58,021 bases of DNA from Betaproteobacteria bacterium (lineage in GTDB: Bacteria > Pseudomonadota > Gammaproteobacteria > Burkholderiales > Casimicrobiaceae): contig JADJWJ010000019.1 of assembly GCA_016716425.1 (NCBI GenBank), positions 1 through 58,021 on the forward strand, written 5' to 3'. Shown in pieces: positions 16,658-27,735 of this stretch. A model generated the notes under the pieces. That model did no database searches. It had not been told where the DNA came from and was given only the letters and a program-made list of their open reading frames with translations. Made by a program: the position numbers and the translations under genes. Position 1 is the first letter of the stretch. Each line of letters opens with the position of its first letter.

Positions 16658-17770
16658 TCAGCGCGTCGCCACCACGTCGGCCAGCGCCTCGAACAGCTGC
16701 TGCGCGAAGTTGAGATCGCCGTAACCCGCAACCGGCGTCGCGTTGACCAGCGCGGCGATCGTCGCGCCGGTGCGCGGATCGTAGAACGCCGCGGCCTGCC
16801 AGCCCACACCGCTGCCGTGGTGGCCCCACCAGCCCAGCCGGATGCCGAGGCCCAGCCCGTACCGGTCGTAGACGGGACCACTGGTCGCCGGGCGCGAGCG
16901 CTCGACGCGCTCGCGCTGCAACTCGGCACCGATCAGCCGGCCGTCGCCCAGCGCCAGCGCCCACGTGGACAGGTCCGCCAGTGCCGACACCATGGCGCCG
17001 GCGCCGGCGAGCGACGTCGGCGAGATCAGCGGCAGGACTTCGGCGGCGCCGGTGGCCGGGTCGACGTCGTAGGGCGTCGGGTGCGGCGACGGCAGCGCGA
17101 CGGCGAGCGGATACGTCGTCTGTGCCAGGCCGAGCGGCGCGAAGATCCGGGCGCGCAGCGCCTCGCCCAGCGCGACGCCGGCGACCTGCGCGGCGACCAT
17201 CCCCAGCAGCACGGTGTTCGTGTTGCTGTATTGGTATTCGGCAGCGGGCGCGAATCGCGGCGAGAGCGGCAGCGCGTAGTCGACGAGTTCGCGCTCGGTG
17301 AACGCGTGCGCCGGGTCGGCGCCGAACACCGCGCGGAACTGCGGGCTGTCCGTGTACTCGGCGATGCCGCTTTGCATGCCGGCCAAGTCCGCGAGCGTGA
17401 TCTCTCCTCCGTTCGGGATGCCGGGCACCCAGCGCTCGATGGGGTCTGCCAGCCGCAGCGCCTGCGCGCGGACCAGCTGCAGGATCACCGTCACCGTGAA
17501 CGACTTGGTCACGCTGCGGATCGAGCCGTGGTCCGCAAGCCCCATCGGCACGTGCGCCGCGAGGTCGCCCTCGCCCAGCGCCACGGCCCACTCGGGATCG
17601 CCGGGGAAGCGGACGGCGGCCAGCGCACCCGGGATCCGGTATTGCCGCATGACACGGTCGACCGCGGTCCGGTAACGGGTCGTCACCGGCGTCGTGTCGT
17701 CGCCGACGCAGGCGGTGACGGCGCCGGCGGAGAGCGCTGCCAGGAAGGACCTGCGGGAATGGTTGGTCAT
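16658..17770 (-). CDS. Class C beta-lactamase-like serine hydrolase lipoprotein
   Basis: The protein has 370 residues from the ATG at 17770; an ATG at 17779 adds three. The N-terminus has a twin-arginine-like RRSFLAAL followed by a lipobox ending in Cys21 (VTAC), so an exported lipoprotein is likely. The beta-lactamase/DD-peptidase fold is shown by the nucleophile motif SVTK (86-89), the second motif YSN in YQYSNTN, and HHGSG near the end in place of the KTG motif. Such proteins include esterases, D-peptidases and beta-lactamases; the substrate cannot be told. It lies just downstream of radA on the same strand with a 9-18 base gap. Confidence 0.85.
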   Translation of the reverse strand: MTNHSRRSFLAALSAGAVTACVGDDTTPVTTRYRTAVDRVMRQYRIPGALAAVRFPGDPEWAVALGEGDLAAHVPMGLADHGSIRSVTKSFTVTVILQLVRAQALRLADPIERWVPGIPNGGEITLADLAGMQSGIAEYTDSPQFRAVFGADPAHAFTERELVDYALPLSPRFAPAAEYQYSNTNTVLLGMVAAQVAGVALGEALRARIFAPLGLAQTTYPLAVALPSPHPTPYDVDPATGAAEVLPLISPTSLAGAGAMVSALADLSTWALALGDGRLIGAELQRERVERSRPATSGPVYDRYGLGLGIRLGWWGHHGSGVGWQAAAFYDPRTGATIAALVNATPVAGYGDLNFAQQLFEALADVVATR

Positions 17771-17788
17771 GGGCGCCATGGCTCGTGG

Positions 17789-19147
17789 TCAGGCGTCGCG
17801 CAGCGCGCGCAGCGCCTCGTCGACGCGGTCGACGGTCACGATCGTGACGCCGTCCACACCGTGCTTCGGCCGGTTCGCCGTCGGAATCACGACCGTCCGG
17901 AAACCCAGCTTGGCCGCCTCCCGGATGCGCTCCTGCCCGCGCTGGACCGGCCGGATTTCCCCCGCGAGCCCGACTTCACCAAACACAAGAGATTTCGCTG
18001 GCAATGGTCTGTTTTTAATGGACGATTCGATCGCGAGCAACACGGCCAAGTCCACGGCCGGCTCCTGGATGCGCACACCCCCGACCGCGTTGACGAACAC
18101 GTCGTAACCCGCCGTTTCGACGCCGCCGTGGCGGTGCAGGACGGCGAGCAGCAGCGCCAGCCGCTGGGGGTCGAGGCCCACCGCAAGCCGGCGCGGCATG
18201 CCGCCTTGCACCGGGTCGACCAGCGCCTGGATCTCGACCAGCAGCGGGCGCGAGCCCTCGAGGGTCGCCACGATCGCCGAGCCCGGAATCTCGGCATGGT
18301 GCTGCGACAGGAACAGCGCGGACGGGTTGCCCACGCCCTTCAGGCCGCGCTCGGTCATGCCGAAGACGCCCAGCTCGTTGGCGGCGCCGAAGCGGTTCTT
18401 GATCGCCCGCACCAGCCGGAAGCTGGAGTGCGGATCGCCCTCGAAGTAGAGGACGGTGTCGACGATGTGCTCGAGCACGCGCGGGCCGGCGATGGCGCCC
18501 TCCTTCGTCACGTGGCCAACGAAGACGACGACCACGCCGCGCTGCTTGGCGAGCCGGGTGAGCTGCGCCGCGCACTCGCGCACCTGCGCCACGCTGCCGG
18601 GCGCCGACGCCAGCGTCCCCGTGAACACCGTCTGGATCGAATCGACGACGACGATTTCCGGCCGCGTCGCGTTGATCGCCGCGACGATCGCCTCCAGTTC
18701 GACTTCGGCCAGCAGTTCCACCGGCGCGTTGACGAGCGAGAGCCGCTGCGCGCGCAGAGCGACCTGCTCGACCGACTCCTCGCCGGTCACGTACAGCGTC
18801 CGGCGCGCCGCCCCCAGCGCGGCGCACGCCTGCAGCAGCAGCGTCGACTTGCCGATCCCGGGATCCCCGCCCAGCAGCACCACGCCGCCCGCCACGAGGC
18901 CGCCGCCCAGCACGCGGTCGAACTCCTCTATGCCCGTCGCGATCCGCGCGTTCTCCTGCGCGCGCACCGACGCGAGCAGCGTGACCTGCGAGCGCGCGCC
19001 GGCCACGGTCTCGAAGCGCGCCGCCGCCGGCACGGCGACCGTTTCGACCAGCGTGTTCCACGCGCCGCAGCCGGGACACTGCCCCTGCCACTTGGGTGCG
19101 GACGCCCCGCACTCCGCGCAGGTATGGACGGTCTTGGGCCTGGCCAT
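17789..19147 (-). CDS. radA: DNA repair protein RadA (Sms)
   Basis: RadA is a RecA-like ATPase that promotes branch migration of recombination intermediates. The 452 residues carry all family parts. A four-Cys zinc finger is at 10-27 (CAECGASAPKWQGQCPGC). Walker A, GGDPGIGKST, is at about 93-102. The RadA-specific KNRFG motif (AIKNRFGAANELGVFGM) is near 248. A Lon-protease-like C-terminal domain (FVNAVGGVRIQEPAVDLA) has the typical GEVGLAGEIRPV segment. Length is normal. The gene starts at the ATG at 19147, six bases after the stop of the membrane-protein gene upstream, so the two are probably co-transcribed. Confidence 0.96.
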   Translation of the reverse strand: MARPKTVHTCAECGASAPKWQGQCPGCGAWNTLVETVAVPAAARFETVAGARSQVTLLASVRAQENARIATGIEEFDRVLGGGLVAGGVVLLGGDPGIGKSTLLLQACAALGAARRTLYVTGEESVEQVALRAQRLSLVNAPVELLAEVELEAIVAAINATRPEIVVVDSIQTVFTGTLASAPGSVAQVRECAAQLTRLAKQRGVVVVFVGHVTKEGAIAGPRVLEHIVDTVLYFEGDPHSSFRLVRAIKNRFGAANELGVFGMTERGLKGVGNPSALFLSQHHAEIPGSAIVATLEGSRPLLVEIQALVDPVQGGMPRRLAVGLDPQRLALLLAVLHRHGGVETAGYDVFVNAVGGVRIQEPAVDLAVLLAIESSIKNRPLPAKSLVFGEVGLAGEIRPVQRGQERIREAAKLGFRTVVIPTANRPKHGVDGVTIVTVDRVDEALRALRDA

Positions 19148-19153
19148 CGGCGC

Positions 19154-19960
19154 TCAGAGCTTGCGCGTCACGTCGGCCAGCGTGCGCGCGTCGGGGAAGT
19201 AGTGCTGCGCGACCAGCGCGAACGCCAGCGCGAGCGCGAGCACGGCAGCGAACGCGAGCCACGTGTGCCGGACCACACTCGCGACCCAGCCTCCGCTGGC
19301 GATGCGGCGCGCCGGACGCACGAGCCCTGCCGCCAGCATTCCGGCGAACGCGGCGTCGGCGAGGATCGTCGGCGCGGCGTACAGGATGTAACCCACGGCG
19401 CCGAAGACGGCCGCCGCCGCCGCGATCAGCAGCACGAGCACCCAGCCGCCGTCGCCGAGATCGATGCCGCCGCCACCTTGCAGCGACGGGCCCGCCGACG
19501 GTGTCGCCGAGGCATTGCCCGACGTGAGGCCGACGCCGCCGAAGCGCGCCGAAGCGCCGCCGCCGCCGGTGCCGCCACCACCGCCGCGAAACACCGGCAC
19601 GTCGACCTTGCCCGAGCCGCCGCCGGCCCAGTCGAAATCCAGTGCGCCCGCGGCGTCGCCCGCGAGGCCGCTGCGCTGGCCGACCGGCCCGGGACGATCG
19701 TAGCCCGCGTACCGCAGCCAGATCCGCACGCCGAGCAGGAACGCGCCGTACGCCGCGGCGAGCGCGACCGCGTACCGCAGCCACATCGCGTGCACGCCAG
19801 CCTCCAGCAGCAGCTTCGTGACCGCGAGGCCCACGCCGAAGCACGCGGCGAGGATCAGCGCGACGTGCACGCGCACGGCGTGCCGCGCGACGATGGCCCG
19901 GCGCAGCGCATCGGCCGACGTGGTGGCCGCCGGCACGCGCGGCGAAGCGGTCCGCGGCAT
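19154..19960 (-). CDS. Unknown membrane protein with Gly-rich linker
   Basis: The protein has 268 residues from the ATG at 19960; an upstream frame extension to 20041 overlaps the rfaE1 end and looks non-coding. Hydrophobic segments lie near residues 28-48, 53-72, 172-195 and 235-255. The two halves are separated by a cytoplasmic-looking linker with long glycine runs (FRGGGGGTGGGG). I do not recognise a family. The order, just after the rfaE1 stop and six bases before radA, suggests transcription with the upstream cluster. Similar Gly-rich membrane proteins are sometimes annotated only as hypothetical. Confidence 0.6.
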   Translation of the reverse strand: MPRTASPRVPAATTSADALRRAIVARHAVRVHVALILAACFGVGLAVTKLLLEAGVHAMWLRYAVALAAAYGAFLLGVRIWLRYAGYDRPGPVGQRSGLAGDAAGALDFDWAGGGSGKVDVPVFRGGGGGTGGGGASARFGGVGLTSGNASATPSAGPSLQGGGGIDLGDGGWVLVLLIAAAAAVFGAVGYILYAAPTILADAAFAGMLAAGLVRPARRIASGGWVASVVRHTWLAFAAVLALALAFALVAQHYFPDARTLADVTRKL

Positions 19961-19967
19961 CGGCGCC

Positions 19968-20908
19968 TTACGCCAGCTCGTGCGGATGCACGACCGCGGT
20001 GCCGAGCTTGCCCACGACGACCCCCGCCGCTTCGTTGGCAATGTGCACGGCGTCCGGCAGCGACGCGCCGGCCGCGAGCAGCACGCCGATCGTCGCGATC
20101 ACGGTGTCGCCGGCGCCGGAGACGTCGTACACCTCGCGCGCCTGCGCGGGGATCGTGAGCGCGCCGCCTTCGGTGTACAGGCTCATGCCCTCCTCCGAGC
20201 GCGTGACCAGCAGCGCGTCGAGCGCGAGGTCGCGCCGCAGCGCCTGCGCCTTCGCCGCGAACTCGGCCTCGTCGTGCCAGCGGCCGACGACCTGCCGGAA
20301 TTCGTTGCGGTTGGGGGTGAGCAGCGTCGCCCCGCGGTAGCGCGTGTAGTCGTCGCCCTTGGGGTCGACCAGCACCGGGCGGCCGGCGGCGCGCGCGCGC
20401 TCGATCATCGTTCCGATGTGCGCGAGCCCGCCCTTGCCGTAGTCGGACAGGACGACGAGGTCGGTGTCGGCCAGCAGCCGCGCGTAATCGGCGAGCTTTG
20501 CCGCCAGCACCTCGTGCGACGGCGCGGTCTCGAAGTCGATGCGCAGCAGCTGCTGCTGGCGCCCGATGACGCGCAGCTTGACCGTCGTCGGCACCGCGGG
20601 GTCGCGCAGGAACGACGCCCGCACGCGCTCGCCCTCGAGCAGCCGCGCGAGCGCGCGCCCGGGCTCGTCGTCGCCGACGACCGACAGGAGCGTTGCCTGC
20701 GCGCCCAGCGCGGCGGCGTTGCGCGCGACGTTGGCGGCGCCGCCCGGACGCTCCTCGCTGCGCGCGACCTTGACGACCGGCACCGGCGCCTCCGGCGAAA
20801 TGCGGGCGACGTCACCGAACCAGTAGCGATCGAGCATCACGTCGCCGACGACGAGCACCCGCGCGCGCGCCACGGCGGCGCCGTGGGCGGAGAAGCGCGC
20901 GGCCCCGG

Positions 20909-20912
<4 letters not shown>
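19968..20912 (-). CDS. rfaE1: D-glycero-beta-D-manno-heptose-7-phosphate kinase
   Basis: A PfkB/ribokinase-fold kinase of 314 residues acting in ADP-heptose synthesis for the LPS inner core. Visible features are VLVVGDVMLDRYWFGDVARI near residue 16, the substrate-binding PGGAANVARNAAALG near 55, VDPKGDDYTRY near 180, and the anion hole/catalytic base DVSGAGDTVIA near 258. The cytidylyltransferase domain of the fused HldE is absent, as usual in betaproteobacteria, where it is a separate gene. The GTG start overlaps the ugd stop (GTGA), which shows translational coupling. Confidence 0.9.
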
Positions 20913-22234
<1,322 letters not shown>

Positions 22235-22238
<4 letters not shown>

Positions 22239-22960
22239 TCGCCTGTCCCCGTCACGCCCGCGATCGCCGCGTCGATTGCCGCGAGCGCCGCCAGCGGATC
22301 CGGCGCCTGCGTGATCGGGCGCCCGATCACCAGGTAGTCCGCGCCCAGCCGGATCGCGGCGGCAGGCGTGACGATACGCGCCTGGTCGTCCGGCGCGGCA
22401 TCGGCCGGACGGATGCCCGGCGTCACCAGGCGGAAGTGCGGCCCGCACGCGGCGCGCAGCGTGGCGGCCTCGTGCGCCGAGCACACGACGCCGTCGAGGC
22501 CGCACGCCTTCGTGAGCTGCGCCAGCCGGACGACCTGCTGCGCGGCGGTGCCGGGGATTCCCATCTCGTGCAGGTCGGCGTCGTGCAGGCTCGTCAGAAC
22601 CGTGACGGCGAGCAGCAGCGGCCGGGCGTGGCCCGATTCGCCCGCCGTCCGGTCGACCGCCTCGCGCGCCGCGGCCAGCATCGCGCGCCCGCCCCCCGCA
22701 TGGACGTTCAGCATCGCGACGCCGAGCCGGGTAGCCGCCGCGCACGCGGCCGCGGCCGTGTTCGGAATGTCGTGGAACTTGAGGTCGAGGAATACGCGAA
22801 ATCCGCGCGCGACCAGCCAGCGCACCGGCTCGGGCCCTGCGGCGACGAACAGTTCCTTGCCGACCTTGACGCCGCACCGGCGCGGGTCGAGTCGGTCGGC
22901 AAGCGCCAGCGCCCGCATGGGGTCGGCGAAGTCGAGCGCCACGAACACCTTCGGAAGCAT
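22235..22960 (-). CDS. pyrF: Orotidine 5'-phosphate decarboxylase
   Basis: PyrF makes UMP from OMP, the last step of de novo pyrimidine synthesis. The 241 residues from the ATG at 22960 begin at the first beta strand (KVFVALDFADP). The catalytic Lys-Asp cluster is in FLDLKFHDIPNT (about 56-67). The phosphate-binding TPGIRPADAAPDDQ and IGRPIT are at about 180 and 212. The open frame continues upstream to 23023, but that extension only translates the 7-bp tandem repeat (NQESEVRNQ...) and is rejected as the start. It sits between lapB and ugd, the usual betaproteobacterial position. Confidence 0.93.
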
Positions 22961-22977
22961 CGGATTTCCGTGCCTTT

Positions 22978-23012
22978 CTGATCCCTGATTCCTGACCTCT
23001 GATTCCTGATTA
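22978..23012 (-). repeat. Five-unit 7-bp tandem array before pyrF
   Basis: On the plus strand the units are CTGATCC, CTGATTC, CTGACCT, CTGATTC and CTGATTA, five consecutive 7-mers sharing CTGA. The array ends in the last codons of lapB and lies 18 bases before the pyrF ATG. It is the main content of the lapB-pyrF junction, and its base composition is unlike its surroundings. Confidence 0.85.
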
Positions 23013-24188
23013 CGCATAACCATCAGGCATCTCGGTGCGCTTCGGCGAGTACGTCTCCCACTTGAGGCAGCCGGGGCAGCGCCAGTAGTACTGCTTGGCG
23101 CGAAAGCCGCAGTGGTCGCACTTGTACATGCCGAGACGCTTGATGTGCTGCGCGACGAGCCCCTTCACCAGCGCCAGGTCGTGCCGGCGCTCGGCGGGCG
23201 CCGCGGCGAGTTGCGCCTCCAGCAGCCGGTCGAGCCCCAGCAGCGTCGGGTTGCGCGCGAGCTCCTCCTTGATGAGCGTCGCGGCCGGCTCGGGCCCCTC
23301 GTGCTCGAGCACGAGCGTGAACAGCGCATTGAGGAGGTCGAGCGACGGATACTGCGCCTGGTAGCTCTTCAGCACGCGGATGCCCTGGGCCGCATCGGGG
23401 AGCCGGCGGTAGGCGTCGGCGAAACGGTCGGCGGCGAGCGCCAGGAACGCCGGGTTCTGCGACTCGATCTTCTGCCACGTCGCGATGGCCGCAGCGTCGC
23501 GGCCCTGCTGCGCGTCGGCGTCGCCGGCGAGCAGCGTCGCGCGCGTGGAGCCGCGGTAGGCGCCGTACGCCGCGTCGAGCTCGGCGGCGGCCTTCGCGTA
23601 GTCGGCCTTCACCAGCGCCGCCTGCGCGAGCTCGCAGTGGTACTGCGCGATCTCCTTGAAGTACGGCTGCTTCGCGAGCGCCTCCATCCTCCGCGTGGCC
23701 GCGATGGCCTTCGTCCAGTCCTTCTCGGTCTCGTAGATCGAGATGAGGTGCGCGAGCGCCGGATGCTCGAACGGCGTTCCGTCCAGCTTGGTGAACAGCT
23801 CCTCGGCGCGGTCGAGCAGCCCCGCGCGATGGAAGTCCTGCGCGAGCTCGTAGGTCGCCATCGTCCGCTTGTCGGCCGGCAGGTCGGGCCGGTCGAGCAG
23901 GTTCTGGTGCATGCGGATCGCGCGGTCGATCTCGCCCTGCCGGCGGAAGAGCGAACCCAGCGCGAAGTGCAGGTCGATCGTCTGCGGATCGACCTTGACC
24001 ACCTCGATGAACGACTCGATCGCCTTGTCGGGCTGCTCGTTCAGCAGGAAATTGAGGCCGCGGAAGTACGACAGCGGCAGCGCGCGCGACTCGCGCAGCA
24101 GGTGGGAGATGTCGATGCGCGCGGCGATCCAGCCCAGCGCGAAGAACACCGCCGGGATCGGCAGCAGCCACCACAGGTCGAGGTCCAT
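23010..24188 (-). CDS. lapB: Lipopolysaccharide assembly protein B
   Basis: LapB (YciM) is an inner-membrane-anchored TPR protein that controls LPS synthesis through LpxC turnover. The 392 residues from the ATG at 24188 start with a membrane anchor (WWLLPIPAVFFALGWIAARID). A conserved segment, SYFRGLNFLLNEQPDKAIE, follows, and then about nine TPR units. A rubredoxin-like metal knuckle ends the protein (YKCDHCGFRAKQYYWRCPGC). A GTG at 24191 would add one residue. lapA lies 21 bases upstream, as in most proteobacteria. Confidence 0.95.
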   Translation of the reverse strand: MDLDLWWLLPIPAVFFALGWIAARIDISHLLRESRALPLSYFRGLNFLLNEQPDKAIESFIEVVKVDPQTIDLHFALGSLFRRQGEIDRAIRMHQNLLDRPDLPADKRTMATYELAQDFHRAGLLDRAEELFTKLDGTPFEHPALAHLISIYETEKDWTKAIAATRRMEALAKQPYFKEIAQYHCELAQAALVKADYAKAAAELDAAYGAYRGSTRATLLAGDADAQQGRDAAAIATWQKIESQNPAFLALAADRFADAYRRLPDAAQGIRVLKSYQAQYPSLDLLNALFTLVLEHEGPEPAATLIKEELARNPTLLGLDRLLEAQLAAAPAERRHDLALVKGLVAQHIKRLGMYKCDHCGFRAKQYYWRCPGCLKWETYSPKRTEMPDGYA

Positions 24189-24209
24189 CACGCGCGCCCC
24201 GGCGACCCG

Positions 24210-24554
24210 CTACAGGCCGTCGGGCATCCGGGGCAGGCGCGTGAAGCCCGGACCCGACGCGGGCGCCGCGCCGGGCGCTGCGCCGGCCGCGAGCGACGCG
24301 TCGCGCGGCGCGCCGGACCGGTGCTCGCGCCGCAAGCGGTTCAGCTGCCGCTTGAGCCTGGAGGCGCGCAGCGCTCCGGCGAGGAGCCCGGCGGCGACGC
24401 CCGACGCGAACGCGACGAACACGACGAACACGAGCGGCGCCTGCCAGCTCGCGAGCTGGAAGAACCGGAGCGTGACCGGATCCGCGTTCTGCAGCGACAG
24501 GAACAGGAGCGCCAGGAAGACGGCGGAACCGACGATCCAGCGGGCGATCTGCAT
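24210..24554 (-). CDS. lapA: Lipopolysaccharide assembly protein A
   Basis: LapA (DUF1049) is a small inner-membrane partner of LapB. The 114 residues have two membrane segments (about 5-22 and 41-62), the family phrase SLQNADPVTLRFF between them, and a basic cytoplasmic helix (RASRLKRQLNRLRREH). A low-complexity Ala/Pro tail follows. It is upstream of lapB and downstream of ihfB. The 188 bases before it hold two tandem copies of a dispersed repeat. Confidence 0.9.
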   Translation of the reverse strand: MQIARWIVGSAVFLALLFLSLQNADPVTLRFFQLASWQAPLVFVVFVAFASGVAAGLLAGALRASRLKRQLNRLRREHRSGAPRDASLAAGAAPGAAPASGPGFTRLPRMPDGL

Positions 24555-24585
24555 CGGCCGATTATGCCACCGATGACGGAACGCA

Positions 24586-24736
24586 GATTTTCACAAAGAG
24601 GCGCGAAGACGCAGAGAACCACGGTTTCCTCTGCGTCTCTGCGTCTCCCGTGGCCCTATCCGGCTGCCGATTTGCACAAGGAGGCGCGAAGACGCAGAGA
24701 AGCGGGGGTTCCTCCGCGTCGCTGCGTCTCCTGTGG
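24586..24736. repeat. Two tandem copies of a 68-bp palindromic element
   Basis: Copy one is 24586-24653 and copy two 24669-24736. Both are 68 bases long and differ at roughly a dozen positions, with 15 bases between them. Each contains the core AGGCGCGAAGACGCAGAGAA and later CTGCGTCTC or CCGCGTCGC-like sequence, so each can fold on itself (GACGCAGAG against CTCTGCGTC in copy one). The same element is found inverted and diverged at 36297-36367. It fills the ihfB-lapA gap. Confidence 0.9.
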
Positions 24737-24742
24737 ACGCCG

Positions 24743-25039
24743 TTACTCGGCCGCCTCTTCGCGGAAGTCGACGCGCTCGCGCAGCTCCTTGCCCGCCTTG
24801 AAGTGCGGCACGAACTTCTGCGGCACCTGCACCTTCTCGCCGGACTTCGGATTGCGGCCGGTGCGCGGCGGCCGGTAGTTGAGGCCAAAGCTGCCGAACC
24901 CGCGGATCTCGATGCGCTCGCCCTTCGCGAGGGACTCGCCCATCGCGTCGAGGATCATCTTGACCGCCAGCTCGGCGTCCTTGGCGACCAGTTGCGGAAA
25001 CTGCGCCGCGAGGCGGTCGATCAGCTCCGATTTGGTCAT
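24743..25039 (-). CDS. ihfB: Integration host factor subunit beta
   Basis: IHF-beta pairs with IHF-alpha to bend DNA at recombination, replication and promoter sites. The 98 residues are full length and start MTKSELIDRLA. The DNA-binding arm has the classic GFGSFGLNYRPPRTGRNPKSG with the intercalating Pro, followed by the C-terminal helices (VPHFKAGKELRERV). A GGAGA element lies upstream of the ATG. The rpsA-ihfB order is strongly conserved in proteobacteria. Confidence 0.96.
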   Translation of the reverse strand: MTKSELIDRLAAQFPQLVAKDAELAVKMILDAMGESLAKGERIEIRGFGSFGLNYRPPRTGRNPKSGEKVQVPQKFVPHFKAGKELRERVDFREEAAE

Positions 25040-25139
25040 TGCGTATCTCTCCGCGAACGCCAGTCCCGCAGGGCCGCCCCCGGGGACTGGCCACCCCCCC
25101 AGGGGCCGGCGAGCGGCGCGAGCGTGGGGGGATGTTCCA

Positions 25140-26879
<1,740 letters not shown>

Positions 26880-27066
26880 CGGGGTTGGTTCCTTCGTTCG
26901 TCAATGATGCCGCCGACCGCGAGAACCCTTTTTCTCGTGGCGGCGGGCTGGTTGGTGATCCCGCGGCGAACGGCGCCGGCTTGATAGCGCCCACGCGCGA
27001 GCCCTTCTGCACAGCTACTCCGCACTTCGCACCCCGCGACCGCCGGGCCGTGAAGCCCGGCGGAGC

Positions 27067-27735
27067 CTACGCTGGCGCGGCCCGGTACAGCGCGAGCACG
27101 CGGGCGACGGCCTCGTCGATCGTGAGGTTGGTCGTATCGAGGAGCACGGCGTCGTCGGCAGGCTTGAGCGGTGCGGCTGCCCGTCCTGCGTCGCGCGCGT
27201 CGCGCTCGCGAATATCGCGCAAAAGACTGTCCATTGTAACGGAGATTCCTTTTGCGATCAACTGCTTATGCCGCCGCCGCGCCCGCTCGTCGGCGCTGGC
27301 CGTCACGAACGCCTTGACCCGGGCGTCCGGGAACACCACGGTGCCCATGTCGCGGCCGTCGGCGACCAGCCCCGGCGGCCGCCGGAATGCCCGTTGGCGG
27401 TCGATCAGCGCCTGCCGGACCGCGGCGTGGACGGCCACCTCCGAGGCGCCGGCCGACACGGCCTCGGCGCGGATCGCCGCCGTGGCGTCGGCGCCGTCCA
27501 GGCTGACGCTGCCGCCGTCGAACCGGACGTCGAGCGCCCGGGCCAGCGCGGCCACCGCCCCCCCGTCGGCGAAGGGGGTGCCGGCCCGCAACGCCTTCAG
27601 CGCCACCAGCCGGTACAGCGCACCGCTGTCGAGGTAGTGGAACCCGAGCGCCCGCGCGACCGCCGCGGCGATCGTGCCCTTCCCCGACGCCGCCGGACCG
27701 TCGACGGCGATGACCACCGGCGCATCGGCCGTCAC
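27067..27735 (-). CDS. cmk: Cytidylate kinase
   Basis: Cmk phosphorylates CMP and dCMP. The 222 residues from a GTG at 27735 begin VTADAPVVIAVDGPAASGKGT, a complete P-loop. Family markers follow: LDSGALYRLVAL at about 34, the CMP-binding VADGRDMGTVVFPDA near 132, and RDARDAGRAAAPLKPADDA near 185. The GTG overlaps the aroA stop (GTGA), which decides the start and couples translation. The aroA-cmk-rpsA order supports the call. Confidence 0.94.
   Translation of the reverse strand: MTADAPVVIAVDGPAASGKGTIAAAVARALGFHYLDSGALYRLVALKALRAGTPFADGGAVAALARALDVRFDGGSVSLDGADATAAIRAEAVSAGASEVAVHAAVRQALIDRQRAFRRPPGLVADGRDMGTVVFPDARVKAFVTASADERARRRHKQLIAKGISVTMDSLLRDIRERDARDAGRAAAPLKPADDAVLLDTTNLTIDEAVARVLALYRAAPA

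Noticed and set aside
9385..16713. A 2442-codon open frame on the plus strand running through the SBBP, barrel and G8 genes
   Set aside because: It is the GC-rich third-position shadow of three real genes; its translation is Arg/Ala/Gly-rich with no domain and crosses gene borders on both strands.
22961..23023. Upstream extension of pyrF
   Set aside because: It only translates the 7-bp tandem array; homologous PyrF proteins start at the first beta strand, at 22960.
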